36,726 nt of DNA from Prochlorococcus sp. AG-418-G23 (GTDB taxonomy: Bacteria > Cyanobacteriota > Cyanobacteriia > PCC-6307 > Cyanobiaceae): the NCBI GenBank assembly GCA_003214195.1, contig QCLY01000014.1, forward strand, positions 1-36,726, read 5' to 3'. This document shows positions 1 through 8,225 of the stretch, in pieces. Each line of letters starts with the position of its first letter. Position 1 is the first letter of the stretch. A model generated the notes under the pieces. That model was not told where the DNA came from. It saw only the letters and a program-made list of their open reading frames with translations, and did no database searches. A program made the translations under genes and the position numbers.

Positions 1-21
1 TTTTGACAATCAAAATTATTT

Positions 22-1515
22 ATGACCACTGCTTTGCATTCGCGGCCAGGACGTAGAAAGACTCTTCAAGAAGCTAGTCTTCTTGAGGGGCCCATGCTTC
101 TCCTGCGCAGCATCCGTGGTTTTAGGACAAATCAATCCTTGATTTGGCTTGCCACTGTTCCAGTAGCTCTTTTCGGCTTAAGTATATTCACTTTTGCGGC
201 AAAAGCTGGTCCTGGTCTCGGAGACTTAACAGGTCCTCAGGCTGCGTCCTTCTTAGCTGACAACTTATGGTTGTTCATAGCTACTATTCTTGTGATCTTC
301 ATGAACGCAGGCTTCGCCATGGTTGAAGCCGGCATGTGTAGATCTAAAAACGCTGTTAACATTCTCGCTAAAAACCTCTTTGTTTTTGCACTTGCTGTAA
401 CTGCTTATTGGTTTATTGGATACTCATTAATGTATGGGGATTCTCAAGTGGGAGGATTTTTCTTCTTTAATCAACTATTTTTTGATCCTGATCCTTCTGG
501 CGCTCTTGCATGTGCTGCAGAAGGAAATACCGGTTGCCTAGTTCCTTCAGTTGACTTCCTTTTCCAAGCAGCTTTTGCTGGAACTGCAGCAACTATTGTT
601 TCTGGATTAGTTGCTGAAAGAGTGAAATTCGGCGAATTTGTTATTTTTGCAATTGTTCTTTCAGGTATCATCTATCCTATTTCTGGTAGCTGGCAATGGA
701 ATGGAGATGGCTTCTTAGGAGGTCTAGGCTTTATAGACTTTGCTGGTTCATCTATTGTTCACTCAGTAGGTGGTTGGGCTGGATTAGTTGGAGCGATGAT
801 GCTTGGGCCCAGAATAGGTAAATATGTTGATGGTAAAGCGCAAGCAATGCCTGGCCACAGCATGGCTATAGCCACTTTAGGTGCTCTAATCCTTTGGATT
901 GGTTGGTATGGTTTTAACCCTGGTTCCGAACTTGCAATGGATGAATATGTTGCATACGTAGCAGTAACTACAACACTTGCTGCCGCAGGTGGAGCTATTG
1001 CTGCAACTGTTTTATCTACCTTGACTTCAGGGAAACCAGATTTGACTATGATTATCAACGGTATACTTGCTGGTTTGGTAAGTATAACTGCTGGTTGTGG
1101 AAACATGACTTTTGTTGGATCTTGGGTTGCAGGGGCAGTAGGTGGAATCATTGTTGTTTTCGCAGTAGCTGCATTAGATGCTGCAGAAATTGATGATCCA
1201 GTTGGTGCTTTCTCAGTTCACGGAGTTTGTGGAGTTTGGGGAACCGTTGTTATTGGTCTTTGGGGCGTAGAAGGAATGGATCCTGGCGCTGCTGGTATTG
1301 GACTTTTTAACGGCGGTGGAATCACCCAATTACTTGTTCAGGCATTCGGTGCTGGATGTTATGCAGTATGGACGATAGTTACATGTTGGATAGCATGGTC
1401 TATCATCGGAGGTCTATTCGGTGGTATTCGAGTATCTGAAGAGGAAGAGACTCAAGGTCTAGATATTGGAGAGCATGGTATGGAAGCATATCCAGACTTT
1501 GCATCTGCTAAATAA
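22..1515 (+). CDS. amt1: Ammonium transporter Amt1
   Basis: Integral inner-membrane ammonium channel/transporter, the main uptake route for reduced nitrogen. At 497 aa it is somewhat longer than a typical AmtB because about 40 hydrophilic residues precede the first hydrophobic stretch (about 42-62), which looks like a signal peptide or first membrane segment. Family hallmarks are visible: the MNAGFAMVEAGMCRSKN block after the second hydrophobic segment, GLVAERVKFGEF, and the two pore-histidine contexts VHSVGGWAGLVG and SVHGVCGVWG. About eleven further membrane segments follow. The ATG at 22 has no evident ribosome site. An in-frame ATG at 94 is preceded by GAGGGG, but the residues between look like real coding sequence, so I keep the long form. 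The promoter lies outside the window. A strong intrinsic terminator follows the stop. Confidence 0.95.
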   Translation: MTTALHSRPGRRKTLQEASLLEGPMLLLRSIRGFRTNQSLIWLATVPVALFGLSIFTFAAKAGPGLGDLTGPQAASFLADNLWLFIATILVIFMNAGFAMVEAGMCRSKNAVNILAKNLFVFALAVTAYWFIGYSLMYGDSQVGGFFFFNQLFFDPDPSGALACAAEGNTGCLVPSVDFLFQAAFAGTAATIVSGLVAERVKFGEFVIFAIVLSGIIYPISGSWQWNGDGFLGGLGFIDFAGSSIVHSVGGWAGLVGAMMLGPRIGKYVDGKAQAMPGHSMAIATLGALILWIGWYGFNPGSELAMDEYVAYVAVTTTLAAAGGAIAATVLSTLTSGKPDLTMIINGILAGLVSITAGCGNMTFVGSWVAGAVGGIIVVFAVAALDAAEIDDPVGAFSVHGVCGVWGTVVIGLWGVEGMDPGAAGIGLFNGGGITQLLVQAFGAGCYAVWTIVTCWIAWSIIGGLFGGIRVSEEEETQGLDIGEHGMEAYPDFASAK

Positions 1516-1537
1516 CTAAACTAAAAAAGTTATTTTA

Positions 1538-1571
1538 GAAACCTGGCTTATGTCAGGTTTCTTTTTTTTTT
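1538..1571 (+). terminator. Intrinsic terminator of amt1
   Basis: An 8-bp stem GAAACCTG/CAGGTTTC (1538-1545 and 1554-1561) with an 8-nt loop is followed immediately by a run of T from 1562. It sits 22 bp after the amt1 stop and before ispH, so amt1 is probably transcribed alone. It is the clearest rho-independent terminator in the window. Confidence 0.9.
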
Positions 1572-1605
1572 CAAAAAATTATTTAAAATGTTGTAATATC
1601 TAAGG

Positions 1606-2802
1606 ATGGATACACAAGCTTTTAGAAGATCCCTTCATCATTCTGACAGATACAATAGAAGGGGTTTCGATTCTCCAACAAAGAGGGCTCAAGCATTAGA
1701 AGAAGCTTACCAAAGTGATTTGATAAGTTCCATACGTGATAATGGTTTTACTTACACTAAGGGGAGATTAAATATTAAGTTGGCTCAAGCCTTTGGTTTT
1801 TGTTGGGGAGTTGAAAGAGCTGTAGCAATGGCTTATGAAACTAGAAGACATTATCCTAATGAGAATATTTGGATAACAAACGAAATAATTCATAACCCTT
1901 CAGTAAATGATCATTTAAGAAAAATGGATGTAAAATTCATTTCAGCCAAAAATGGAATTAAAGATTTTTCCTTAGTTTCTAACGGAGATGTAGTTATACT
2001 TCCTGCATTCGGGGCCACTGTGCAAGAAATGAAACTCCTTCATGAGAAAGGATGTCATATTATTGACACAACTTGTCCTTGGGTTTCTAAGGTCTGGCAT
2101 ACTGTTGAAAAGCACAAAAAACATGTTTTTACATCTATAATTCACGGAAAATTTAAGCATGAAGAGACTCTTGCTACTAGTTCATTCGCTGGTAAATATT
2201 TAGTTGTACTCGATCTAGAAGAAGCAAAATACGTATCAGAATATATTCTGGGGCGTGGAAATAGAAAAGAGTTTATGAACAAATTTGCTAAAGCTTGTTC
2301 TAATGGATTTGATCCTGACAAAGATTTAGATAGAGTCGGAGTTGCTAATCAGACAACTATGCTTAAAAGCGAGACAGAAGAAATTGGAAAAGTTTTTGAA
2401 AGAACAATGTTAAAAAAATTTGGGCCAGAAAATCTTAATAGTCACTTTTTAGCCTTTAATACTATTTGTGATGCAACTGAGGAAAGACAAGATGCAATGT
2501 TCTCTCTGGTAGATGAAGACCTTGATATTCTTGTTGTTATAGGAGGCTTTAATTCTTCTAATACTACCCATTTACAAGAAATAGCGATTACGAAGAATAT
2601 TTCTTCTTTTCATATAGATACGCCAGAGAGGATATCAGTTAAAGAAAACTCCATATTTCATAAACCACTAGGGTCAGATTTAGAACTTAAAAATAACTTT
2701 TTACCTAGCGGAGATATTAAGGTTGGAATCACTTCGGGTGCATCTACTCCTGATAAGGTTGTGGCTGATGTTATTGAAAAGTTAATCGATATTGCTTCTT
2801 AA
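1606..2802 (+). CDS. ispH: 4-hydroxy-3-methylbut-2-enyl diphosphate reductase IspH
   Basis: Last enzyme of the MEP (non-mevalonate) isoprenoid pathway. It reduces HMBPP to IPP and DMAPP with a [4Fe-4S] cluster and so feeds carotenoid, phytol and quinone synthesis. The three expected cluster cysteines are visible: Cys66 in GFCWGVERA, Cys157 in [10 protein letters not shown] and Cys288 in [11 protein letters not shown]. At 398 aa it is the long cyanobacterial/plant-type form, with an N-terminal extension of about 55 residues before the conserved core, unlike the roughly 315-aa E. coli enzyme. The ATG at 1606 directly follows AAGG, too close for an ordinary Shine-Dalgarno sequence. The amt1 terminator lies upstream, so ispH needs its own promoter, probably in the AT-rich 1572-1600 stretch. 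Confidence 0.95.
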   Translation: MDTQAFRRSLHHSDRYNRRGFDSPTKRAQALEEAYQSDLISSIRDNGFTYTKGRLNIKLAQAFGFCWGVERAVAMAYETRRHYPNENIWITNEIIHNPSVNDHLRKMDVKFISAKNGIKDFSLVSNGDVVILPAFGATVQEMKLLHEKGCHIIDTTCPWVSKVWHTVEKHKKHVFTSIIHGKFKHEETLATSSFAGKYLVVLDLEEAKYVSEYILGRGNRKEFMNKFAKACSNGFDPDKDLDRVGVANQTTMLKSETEEIGKVFERTMLKKFGPENLNSHFLAFNTICDATEERQDAMFSLVDEDLDILVVIGGFNSSNTTHLQEIAITKNISSFHIDTPERISVKENSIFHKPLGSDLELKNNFLPSGDIKVGITSGASTPDKVVADVIEKLIDIAS

Positions 2803-2905
2803 TTATGAATATCTTTTATAAATTTGCTTATTTTTTTTAATTTATTAATCAGATTTTTCCTAAAGATCTACTTTATTAACTAGAATAATAAAAAAATTAT
2901 GAAGT

Positions 2906-3466
2906 ATGGAAGACAAAACACAAACTAATCAGGTTCAAACAGCAAGTGTGAATAGAACTAAAGCACCCCAAAAAGTTGAAGTTGTAGTTGCTAATCCATC
3001 TTCAGGATCAGAAGTCAATATACTCGCAGAACTATCAATTTTTGTTTTGAGAATTGGTTTTTGTGCTTTGATGATTCATCATGGCCTAGAGAAACTTCAA
3101 GACCCAGAAGGTTTTGCTGAATTCGTAGTTGGTAAATACTTCCCATTTTTGCCAGGGGATCCTGTGATTTGGACTTTTGGAGCAGCTATCACTCAATTAA
3201 TATGCCCATTAGGATTGGCTCTAGGAATTTTTGCGAGGCTTTCTTCTCTTGGACTATTCTCCACTATGGCGTTCGCTGTTTATTTTCATTTCCTAGATAC
3301 CGGACTTGAAGGTTTTCCTCTCGCGGTAGTTGAGGGACACAACTATGCTTTCGAACTATCTTTTATATATGGTGCTATTTCTCTCTACTTTCTATGCGCT
3401 GGTCCAGGCAGATTATCTCTATTTAGAAAGACTAATAAAATTACATATTATCCAAAATCAACATAA
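2906..3466 (+). CDS. DoxX-family membrane protein
   Basis: Small polytopic membrane protein of 186 aa in the DoxX/DoxD-like family. After a hydrophilic N-terminus of about 35 residues there are about four hydrophobic segments (near 40-62, 88-108, 112-132 and 145-165). The first carries the family-like pattern RIGFCALMIHHGLEKLQDP. Family members are linked to redox or thiosulfate/quinone chemistry, but the substrate here cannot be read from sequence. It is preceded by a 103-bp AT-rich spacer without a visible gene or terminator. Its stop lies 1 bp from the convergent purH stop. The general family is clear and the function is not. Confidence 0.8.
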   Translation: MEDKTQTNQVQTASVNRTKAPQKVEVVVANPSSGSEVNILAELSIFVLRIGFCALMIHHGLEKLQDPEGFAEFVVGKYFPFLPGDPVIWTFGAAITQLICPLGLALGIFARLSSLGLFSTMAFAVYFHFLDTGLEGFPLAVVEGHNYAFELSFIYGAISLYFLCAGPGRLSLFRKTNKITYYPKST

Positions 3467-3467
3467 C

Positions 3468-5021
3468 TTAATGCAAAAAATGCCTTCTTTGAGTAAATAC
3501 CATAGAGATCCCTTTTGAATCACACATATCTATACTTTCTTGGTCTCTTAAACTGCCTCCAGGTTGGATAATTGCTTTTATTCCATAATCATGAGCAAGT
3601 TCTACAGTATCAGCGAATGGGAGAAATCCATCGCTAGCTAAAACAGCATCAAAACTTGAACTTTTAGCTGCTTCTAATGCAATTTTTGCTGCTCCAACTC
3701 TATTCATTTGTCCTGCTCCAATTCCAATAGTTTTTTGGCCTTTCGCAATTACGATTGCATTTGATTTTACGTGTTTACAAATTTTCCATGCAAAATTTAG
3801 ATCTAAATTTATCTGATTACTTGGATTATTTTTAGTTACTGAAATCCAATTTTCAGTTTTATCTTCACTATCATCAGCATCTTGAACTAGTAATCCTCCC
3901 ATTATGGATTTAGTAAACGTTTGTTTCGTCTTGGGGAGTTTATCTTTTGATAATCTCAAAATTCTCAAATTCTTTTTAAATTTTAAAATCTCTAAAGCCT
4001 CTTCATCAAAAGACGGAGCGACTACACACTCTAAGAAAATATCTTTAAGGTTAATTGCAGTTTTAGTATCAACATTTGAATTGAAAGCCACTATTCCTCC
4101 AAATGCGCTTACTGAGTCGCATTTCAAAGCATTTAAAAATGCTTGAGAGGCAGAATTACTTATAGAGGCTCCACAAGGGTTATTGTGTTTAAGAATTACA
4201 GAAGCAAAATTGTTTGTTCTAAGAATATCTTTTTCTTCGTAGCCAAATTCCAAAACTGTTGAAAGAGCTGATTCAAGATCTAATAAATTGTTATAACTTA
4301 AGTCTTTACCTTGTAATTGTTCTGCTGAGTTCCATCCAATATTACTTAAACCATACCAAAAACCCTTTTGATGAGGATTTTCCCCGTAGCGCAAAGATTT
4401 GAGTAGTGGATAAGATTTAATGTATTTGCAAGACTCTAAATTTTTTTCTTTACTTATCCAATTAGATATGGCAGTGTCATAGTCAGCTGTATGTTGAAAA
4501 GCTTCAAGGGCTAATTTTGCTTTATATGATTCATCTAATCCCCCTTTATTTATTTTTTCAAGAAATTCTTTATATTGACTAGGATCTACTAAAACAGAAA
4601 CATCATTATGATTTTTAGCTGCAGAACGAATCATTGATGGCCCTCCTATATCAATATTTTCAATAGCATCTTCCCATGTAGACCCTTGATCAACAGTTTT
4701 CTTGAAAGGGTATAAATTAACGACTACTAAGTCAATTAGTTCAAGATCGTGAGATTCTATGTCTTTTTTATGTTCTACATCACTTCTCTTGGCTAATATT
4801 CCTCCGTGGATTTTTGGATGCAGAGTTTTTACTCTCCCTCCAAGAATTTCTGGAGACCTAGTAAAATCTGCTACTTTAATGACTGGAATTTTTGCCTGCG
4901 CAAGATACTTTGCAGTTCCTCCACTTGATAGAATCTTATAATTAAATTTTTCCACTAATTCTGCACAAAATGGGATTATATTTTTTTTGTCAGAAACACT
5001 TACTAAGGCTAATGGTGACAT
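3468..5021 (-). CDS. purH: Bifunctional AICAR transformylase / IMP cyclohydrolase PurH
   Basis: Catalyses the last two steps of de novo purine synthesis: formylation of AICAR with 10-formyl-THF, then ring closure to IMP. At 517 aa it has the normal length for the family. The N-terminal MGS-like cyclohydrolase domain (about 1-195) begins ALVSVSDKKNI and contains the GGRVKTLHPKIHGGIL block. The C-terminal transformylase domain holds the catalytic Lys-His in ILKHNNPCGAS (Lys278, His279) and SDGFLPFADTVE near the end. It starts with ATG, 33 bp from the divergent hydrolase gene at 5055, so both promoters must share that small spacer or lie inside the genes. It ends against doxX. Confidence 0.97.
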   Translation of the reverse strand: MSPLALVSVSDKKNIIPFCAELVEKFNYKILSSGGTAKYLAQAKIPVIKVADFTRSPEILGGRVKTLHPKIHGGILAKRSDVEHKKDIESHDLELIDLVVVNLYPFKKTVDQGSTWEDAIENIDIGGPSMIRSAAKNHNDVSVLVDPSQYKEFLEKINKGGLDESYKAKLALEAFQHTADYDTAISNWISKEKNLESCKYIKSYPLLKSLRYGENPHQKGFWYGLSNIGWNSAEQLQGKDLSYNNLLDLESALSTVLEFGYEEKDILRTNNFASVILKHNNPCGASISNSASQAFLNALKCDSVSAFGGIVAFNSNVDTKTAINLKDIFLECVVAPSFDEEALEILKFKKNLRILRLSKDKLPKTKQTFTKSIMGGLLVQDADDSEDKTENWISVTKNNPSNQINLDLNFAWKICKHVKSNAIVIAKGQKTIGIGAGQMNRVGAAKIALEAAKSSSFDAVLASDGFLPFADTVELAHDYGIKAIIQPGGSLRDQESIDMCDSKGISMVFTQRRHFLH

Positions 5022-5054
5022 TACGGGAAAGTTTGCTTACTTAAGAATATAAAC

Positions 5055-5672
5055 ATGAAATACGATATCATTCATGAATTTGTCTCGATTAGCTCTCAAA
5101 CTGCAACTCATAGAATTATTTTGATACATGGTTGGGGAGCCGATGCAGATGACCTTTTATCTCTTGGGAAGGAGATTACAGATAAAACAAATTTTGATTT
5201 CGAGGTTATTTCTCTGAGAGCCCCTCAATTACATCCAAGTGGTCAGGGAAGACAGTGGTATGGGTTGTACCCGCATGATTGGAATGGGGCTAAAGCTGAA
5301 GTAAAAAAACTAATAGTTTCATTAAAAAAATTTGATACTGATCAAATACCACTTACAAAAACAATTTTGTTAGGGTTCTCTCAGGGAGCAGCAATGGCAA
5401 TTGATGCAGGATTTAAATTAAATATTGGATTAATTATTGCTTGTAGTGGTTATCCTCATCCAAACTGGTTCCCAGGAGAAATATGTCCACCATTGATAAT
5501 TAGTCATGGCTTGTTTGATGATGTAGTACCTATAGATGCTTCTAGGATTATTTATGAAAAAGTAAAAACTAAATCTTCTAAATTTTGTGAGTTATTAGAA
5601 TTCGGAGGATCCCATCAAATAGATTCAAATTTAGTTGATTCTATAAGTTTAAAGTTGAGCAATATTTTTTAA
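5055..5672 (+). CDS. Carboxylesterase/phospholipase-like alpha/beta-hydrolase
   Basis: Predicted cytoplasmic serine hydrolase of 205 aa, in the phospholipase/carboxylesterase (Abhydrolase_2, YpfH-like) group. The oxyanion-hole region LIHGWGADADDLL is near residue 23. The nucleophile elbow GFSQG puts the catalytic Ser at 109. HGLFDDVVP gives Asp155 as the likely acid, and GGSHQ gives His187. All three triad members are present, so it should be active. The substrate is unknown, with short-chain esters or lysophospholipids being typical for the family. It is divergent from purH, and its last 4 bp overlap the end of the convergent DUF3155 gene. Confidence 0.85.
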   Translation: MKYDIIHEFVSISSQTATHRIILIHGWGADADDLLSLGKEITDKTNFDFEVISLRAPQLHPSGQGRQWYGLYPHDWNGAKAEVKKLIVSLKKFDTDQIPLTKTILLGFSQGAAMAIDAGFKLNIGLIIACSGYPHPNWFPGEICPPLIISHGLFDDVVPIDASRIIYEKVKTKSSKFCELLEFGGSHQIDSNLVDSISLKLSNIF

Positions 5673-6037
5673 ACGAAAGCGTATTCGTATTCTTCAATCT
5701 CTTCCCAATCATCTGCAGTAAGCTCTAGACCCTCAAATATCTTTTCTTCACCAATGCCTTCAACCACTACTTTGAGTGATGGAAATAAAAAATGATTTTC
5801 TTCAGCGTATTGGGCGCTAAATAAACCCTTTTCGCCCCAGAAAAACCTATCAGTGGTATGCTCATTTCTCCTAACGTTAAAAACTGAAGGAGCACACAAA
5901 CCATTTTCAGCAATAAATCTTCTTGCAGCTGTAACTGGTTTATGTTTGCCAGTTTCGATATGATAGATAGGTACATGTGCCATTACTCTTTGGCCAGCCA
6001 GTCTTCTTCTGCTGATTCTTTTTCTTTTTTTGGACAT
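5669..6037 (-). CDS. DUF3155 family cyanobacterial protein
   Basis: Conserved cyanobacterial protein of 122 aa without an assigned function. The N-terminus is strongly basic (KKRKRISRRRLAGQR, residues 3-17). The middle has aromatic and conserved-looking stretches (VPIYHIETGKHKP and DRFFWGEKGLF). The C-terminal 35 residues are very acidic (DDWEEIEEYEY). There is no signal peptide or membrane segment, so it is probably soluble. The basic head could bind nucleic acid, but that is inference only. The ATG at 6037 has a good GGAG 9 nt upstream on the minus strand. Upstream lies the hairpin-containing spacer shared with the kinase gene. Confidence 0.75.
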   Translation of the reverse strand: MSKKRKRISRRRLAGQRVMAHVPIYHIETGKHKPVTAARRFIAENGLCAPSVFNVRRNEHTTDRFFWGEKGLFSAQYAEENHFLFPSLKVVVEGIGEEKIFEGLELTADDWEEIEEYEYAFV

Positions 6038-6135
6038 TGATTGGGACTCCTGAAATTTATTATGAGATTAGTTTTTTTATTTTTACTAATCTTATATCTC
6101 TGATTTACGAGTTCACTTTAATTACATAGAGGACC

Positions 6136-6201
6136 CATCAACCCCTGATGTAGCTTAAAATATGATCAGATATTCATATTTAGGTCGGTTAAATCAGACC
6201 T
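6136..6201. other. Cluster of three hairpins in the DUF3155/kinase spacer
   Basis: The 242-bp spacer 6038-6279 between divergent genes holds three consecutive inverted repeats within 66 nt. They are CATCA/TGATG (6136-6140 and 6146-6150, loop ACCCC), AAATATGA/TCATATTT (6058+100 to 6165 and 6174-6181, 8 bp, loop of 8), and AGGTC/GACCT (6182-6186 and 6197-6201). The second and third are directly adjacent. No open reading frame fits here. It could be a small non-coding RNA on either strand, a 5' leader of either gene, or operator sites. No poly-T tail directly follows, so a terminator is unlikely. Confidence 0.4.
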
Positions 6202-6279
6202 CCTTATATCTTAATACTTTTTTCATATTTTACAAGCCCTTTTCAAATTTTTTTCAAAGTACTCAAAATTTCATTAATC

Positions 6280-7416
6280 ATGAATCTCTCTAAAAAATTT
6301 GAAGAACTTATCATAAAACAGCTAGAGAGTTTTGGTTGTTCAATGGGCGTGACTCATTTAGTTATGTATCTTGCTACAGCTAAGCAAGACACCAAAGCAT
6401 CTTTTGAAATGATTGGTCAATGGCCTCAAATTGATAGAATTCTTATATCAATAGAAGATGATCCTTCACTAAAAGTTTCCTCTCCAAATAGGAGATGGTA
6501 TCCTCTTCAAGAAAATGATATTTTGCTTGGTGTCCTTAGGGTAGAAACTAATTTGAAGGGTGGGGATTGGCCGGCATCTCTTGACTCCAGATTAAAAGCC
6601 CTTTCATTATCATTAGCTAAATGCGTAGCAATTGAATTAGAACGTAAAAATAAAAATGAAGAAATCAATTATTTAAAGAATCAGGTTAATGTCATAATCC
6701 ATCAATTAAGGAACCCTTTGGCTGCTATTAGGACATACGCAAAATTACTAACAAAAAGACTTGGTTCAGATTATGACTCTATTGAAATAGTTGAACGTAT
6801 GTTAGTTGAGCAAAAACAAATTAATCAATATATGGACTCTTTTGCACAGTTAAATTCTCCTGTTCAAATTCCCTTAAAAATTGGAGAAGAAAGATTATTA
6901 TTGCCCCCAAATTTAGACAATAAGAAGGTAATAACTATTCAGAGTTTATTGAGGCCAATTTTAGAAAGGGGTAAAGCCAATGCAAAATTAGAGAATAGAG
7001 CTTGGACAGAACCCTCTCTTTGGCCAGATTGGACATTATCGTCCCTAAAGGCAAAATTTGCTGTCATTGCTGAAATTGTGGCCAATTTATTAGAAAATGC
7101 TTTTAAGTACGCTCAAAAAGATGCTGAAATTGGGATGTTCATAACTAGTAAAGGTCTTTGCATATTTGATGATGGTAAGAAAATAAACAAAAATGAAAAT
7201 GAGAAAATTTTTCAGAGAGGATTTAGAGGATCTGCTTCTAAGAAAAAGGATGGTACTGGAGTGGGACTTTTTTTAGCAAGGAAATTAGCAAAACAAATTG
7301 GAGGAGATTTAAAGTTACTTGAAAAGTCCTCAATTAATGATTTTGAGGAATTAAAAAATCTAAAGAAAAAAAATATTTTCTATCTGGAACTTCCTATAAA
7401 AGAATTGCATGCATAA
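6280..7416 (+). CDS. Sensor histidine kinase, soluble, possibly Hik2/CSK-like
   Basis: Two-component histidine kinase of 378 aa with no membrane segment, so a cytoplasmic sensor. Residues 1-120 form a GAF-like or degenerate sensor region. The phosphoacceptor His141 lies in IIHQLRNPLAAIRTYAKLL. The ATP-binding domain has the N box EIVANLLENAFKYA (Asn273), the G1 box FDDGK (297-300) and the G2 box GTGVGL (325-330), so it should be catalytically competent. No response-regulator gene is adjacent. Cys20 in the sensor region is notable because Hik2/chloroplast sensor kinase proteins have a conserved N-terminal cysteine. Orthology is inference from layout only. It starts with ATG at 6280, and its last 23 bp overlap the convergent cobS gene. 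Confidence 0.85.
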   Translation: MNLSKKFEELIIKQLESFGCSMGVTHLVMYLATAKQDTKASFEMIGQWPQIDRILISIEDDPSLKVSSPNRRWYPLQENDILLGVLRVETNLKGGDWPASLDSRLKALSLSLAKCVAIELERKNKNEEINYLKNQVNVIIHQLRNPLAAIRTYAKLLTKRLGSDYDSIEIVERMLVEQKQINQYMDSFAQLNSPVQIPLKIGEERLLLPPNLDNKKVITIQSLLRPILERGKANAKLENRAWTEPSLWPDWTLSSLKAKFAVIAEIVANLLENAFKYAQKDAEIGMFITSKGLCIFDDGKKINKNENEKIFQRGFRGSASKKKDGTGVGLFLARKLAKQIGGDLKLLEKSSINDFEELKNLKKKNIFYLELPIKELHA

Positions 7417-8134
7417 AAAGCATTGCTGTTTCGACAATTACAATACTCGCACCGCAAGCATCTCCATTGAAACCCCCAATCTTTTTACCAAGGATATTTG
7501 GAATGCAATAACCCAAAAAAATACCCATCAAAATTAGAAATAAAAATTTAAATAATATTGTGAGGGATGTAATTGAAACTGATTTGTATGCAATAAAAAT
7601 TAAAAGAAAAATAATGGAAATAAAAGATTCTCTTCTAAATCCATTCCAATACTTTTTATGGCTAATAGATTTTTTCTTATAAGTAATATAATCAAATTTT
7701 TCGATAAAAAATAAATTTGAAAATCTTCCCCAAAATAAACATATTGGTAAAACAATAATTAATTGGTTTTGAATCTGGAGTATGCAAGCAATCTGAATTA
7801 AAGTTATAAAGACTAGAGATAGAACCCCAAAGGAGCCAATTCTGCTGTCTTTCATGGCTTTTAACCGTTTCTTTTTGCTAGCAAAAATTCCATCAAAAGT
7901 GTCCATTAAACCATCCAGATGCAGACCACCAGTGATTAAATAACCAGAAGCCAAACAAATTAATGCAGATGGATAGATAGACCAAGAAATTGCTCTAAAA
8001 AAAATAAAAATAAGGCTCTGCACCAATCCAATAAAAAAACCTATAAGTGGTGCAAATTGTGCAATATTTTTAAATTCGGGGTTAATTAGAGGTATCTCTG
8101 GAAAAGTAGTATAAAAAATCCAAGATCCTGCCAA
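7394..8134 (-). CDS. cobS: Adenosylcobinamide-GDP ribazoletransferase (cobalamin synthase) CobS
   Basis: Polytopic inner-membrane enzyme that joins adenosylcobinamide-GDP with an alpha-ribazole-type lower-ligand nucleoside to complete a cobamide coenzyme. At 246 aa it has the normal family length. Signature regions are GGLHLDGLMDTFDGIFASKK followed by KDSRIGSFGV, and GGFNGDACGA near the C-terminus, with several hydrophobic helices between. The start is a TTG at 8134. Scanning upstream in frame to the stop finds no ATG, GTG or other TTG, so this or a rarer start is used. The 91-bp spacer to the divergent tgt gene must hold both promoters. Confidence 0.9.
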   Translation of the reverse strand: MAGSWIFYTTFPEIPLINPEFKNIAQFAPLIGFFIGLVQSLIFIFFRAISWSIYPSALICLASGYLITGGLHLDGLMDTFDGIFASKKKRLKAMKDSRIGSFGVLSLVFITLIQIACILQIQNQLIIVLPICLFWGRFSNLFFIEKFDYITYKKKSISHKKYWNGFRRESFISIIFLLIFIAYKSVSITSLTILFKFLFLILMGIFLGYCIPNILGKKIGGFNGDACGASIVIVETAMLFMHAILL

Positions 8135-8225
8135 ATTTTTTATTAAATATTTTTTGATGAGATAAAAATTATTTTATATTTAATAATAGGATAGATTAAT
8201 AAAAAATGAATCAAAAAATTTAACT

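Noticed and set aside
471-671. 66-codon minus-strand open frame inside amt1
   Set aside because: Antisense shadow of the conserved amt1 coding region.
759-1151. 130-codon minus-strand open frame inside amt1
   Set aside because: Fully antisense to conserved transporter sequence; its proline-rich translation is what the reverse of that sequence would give.
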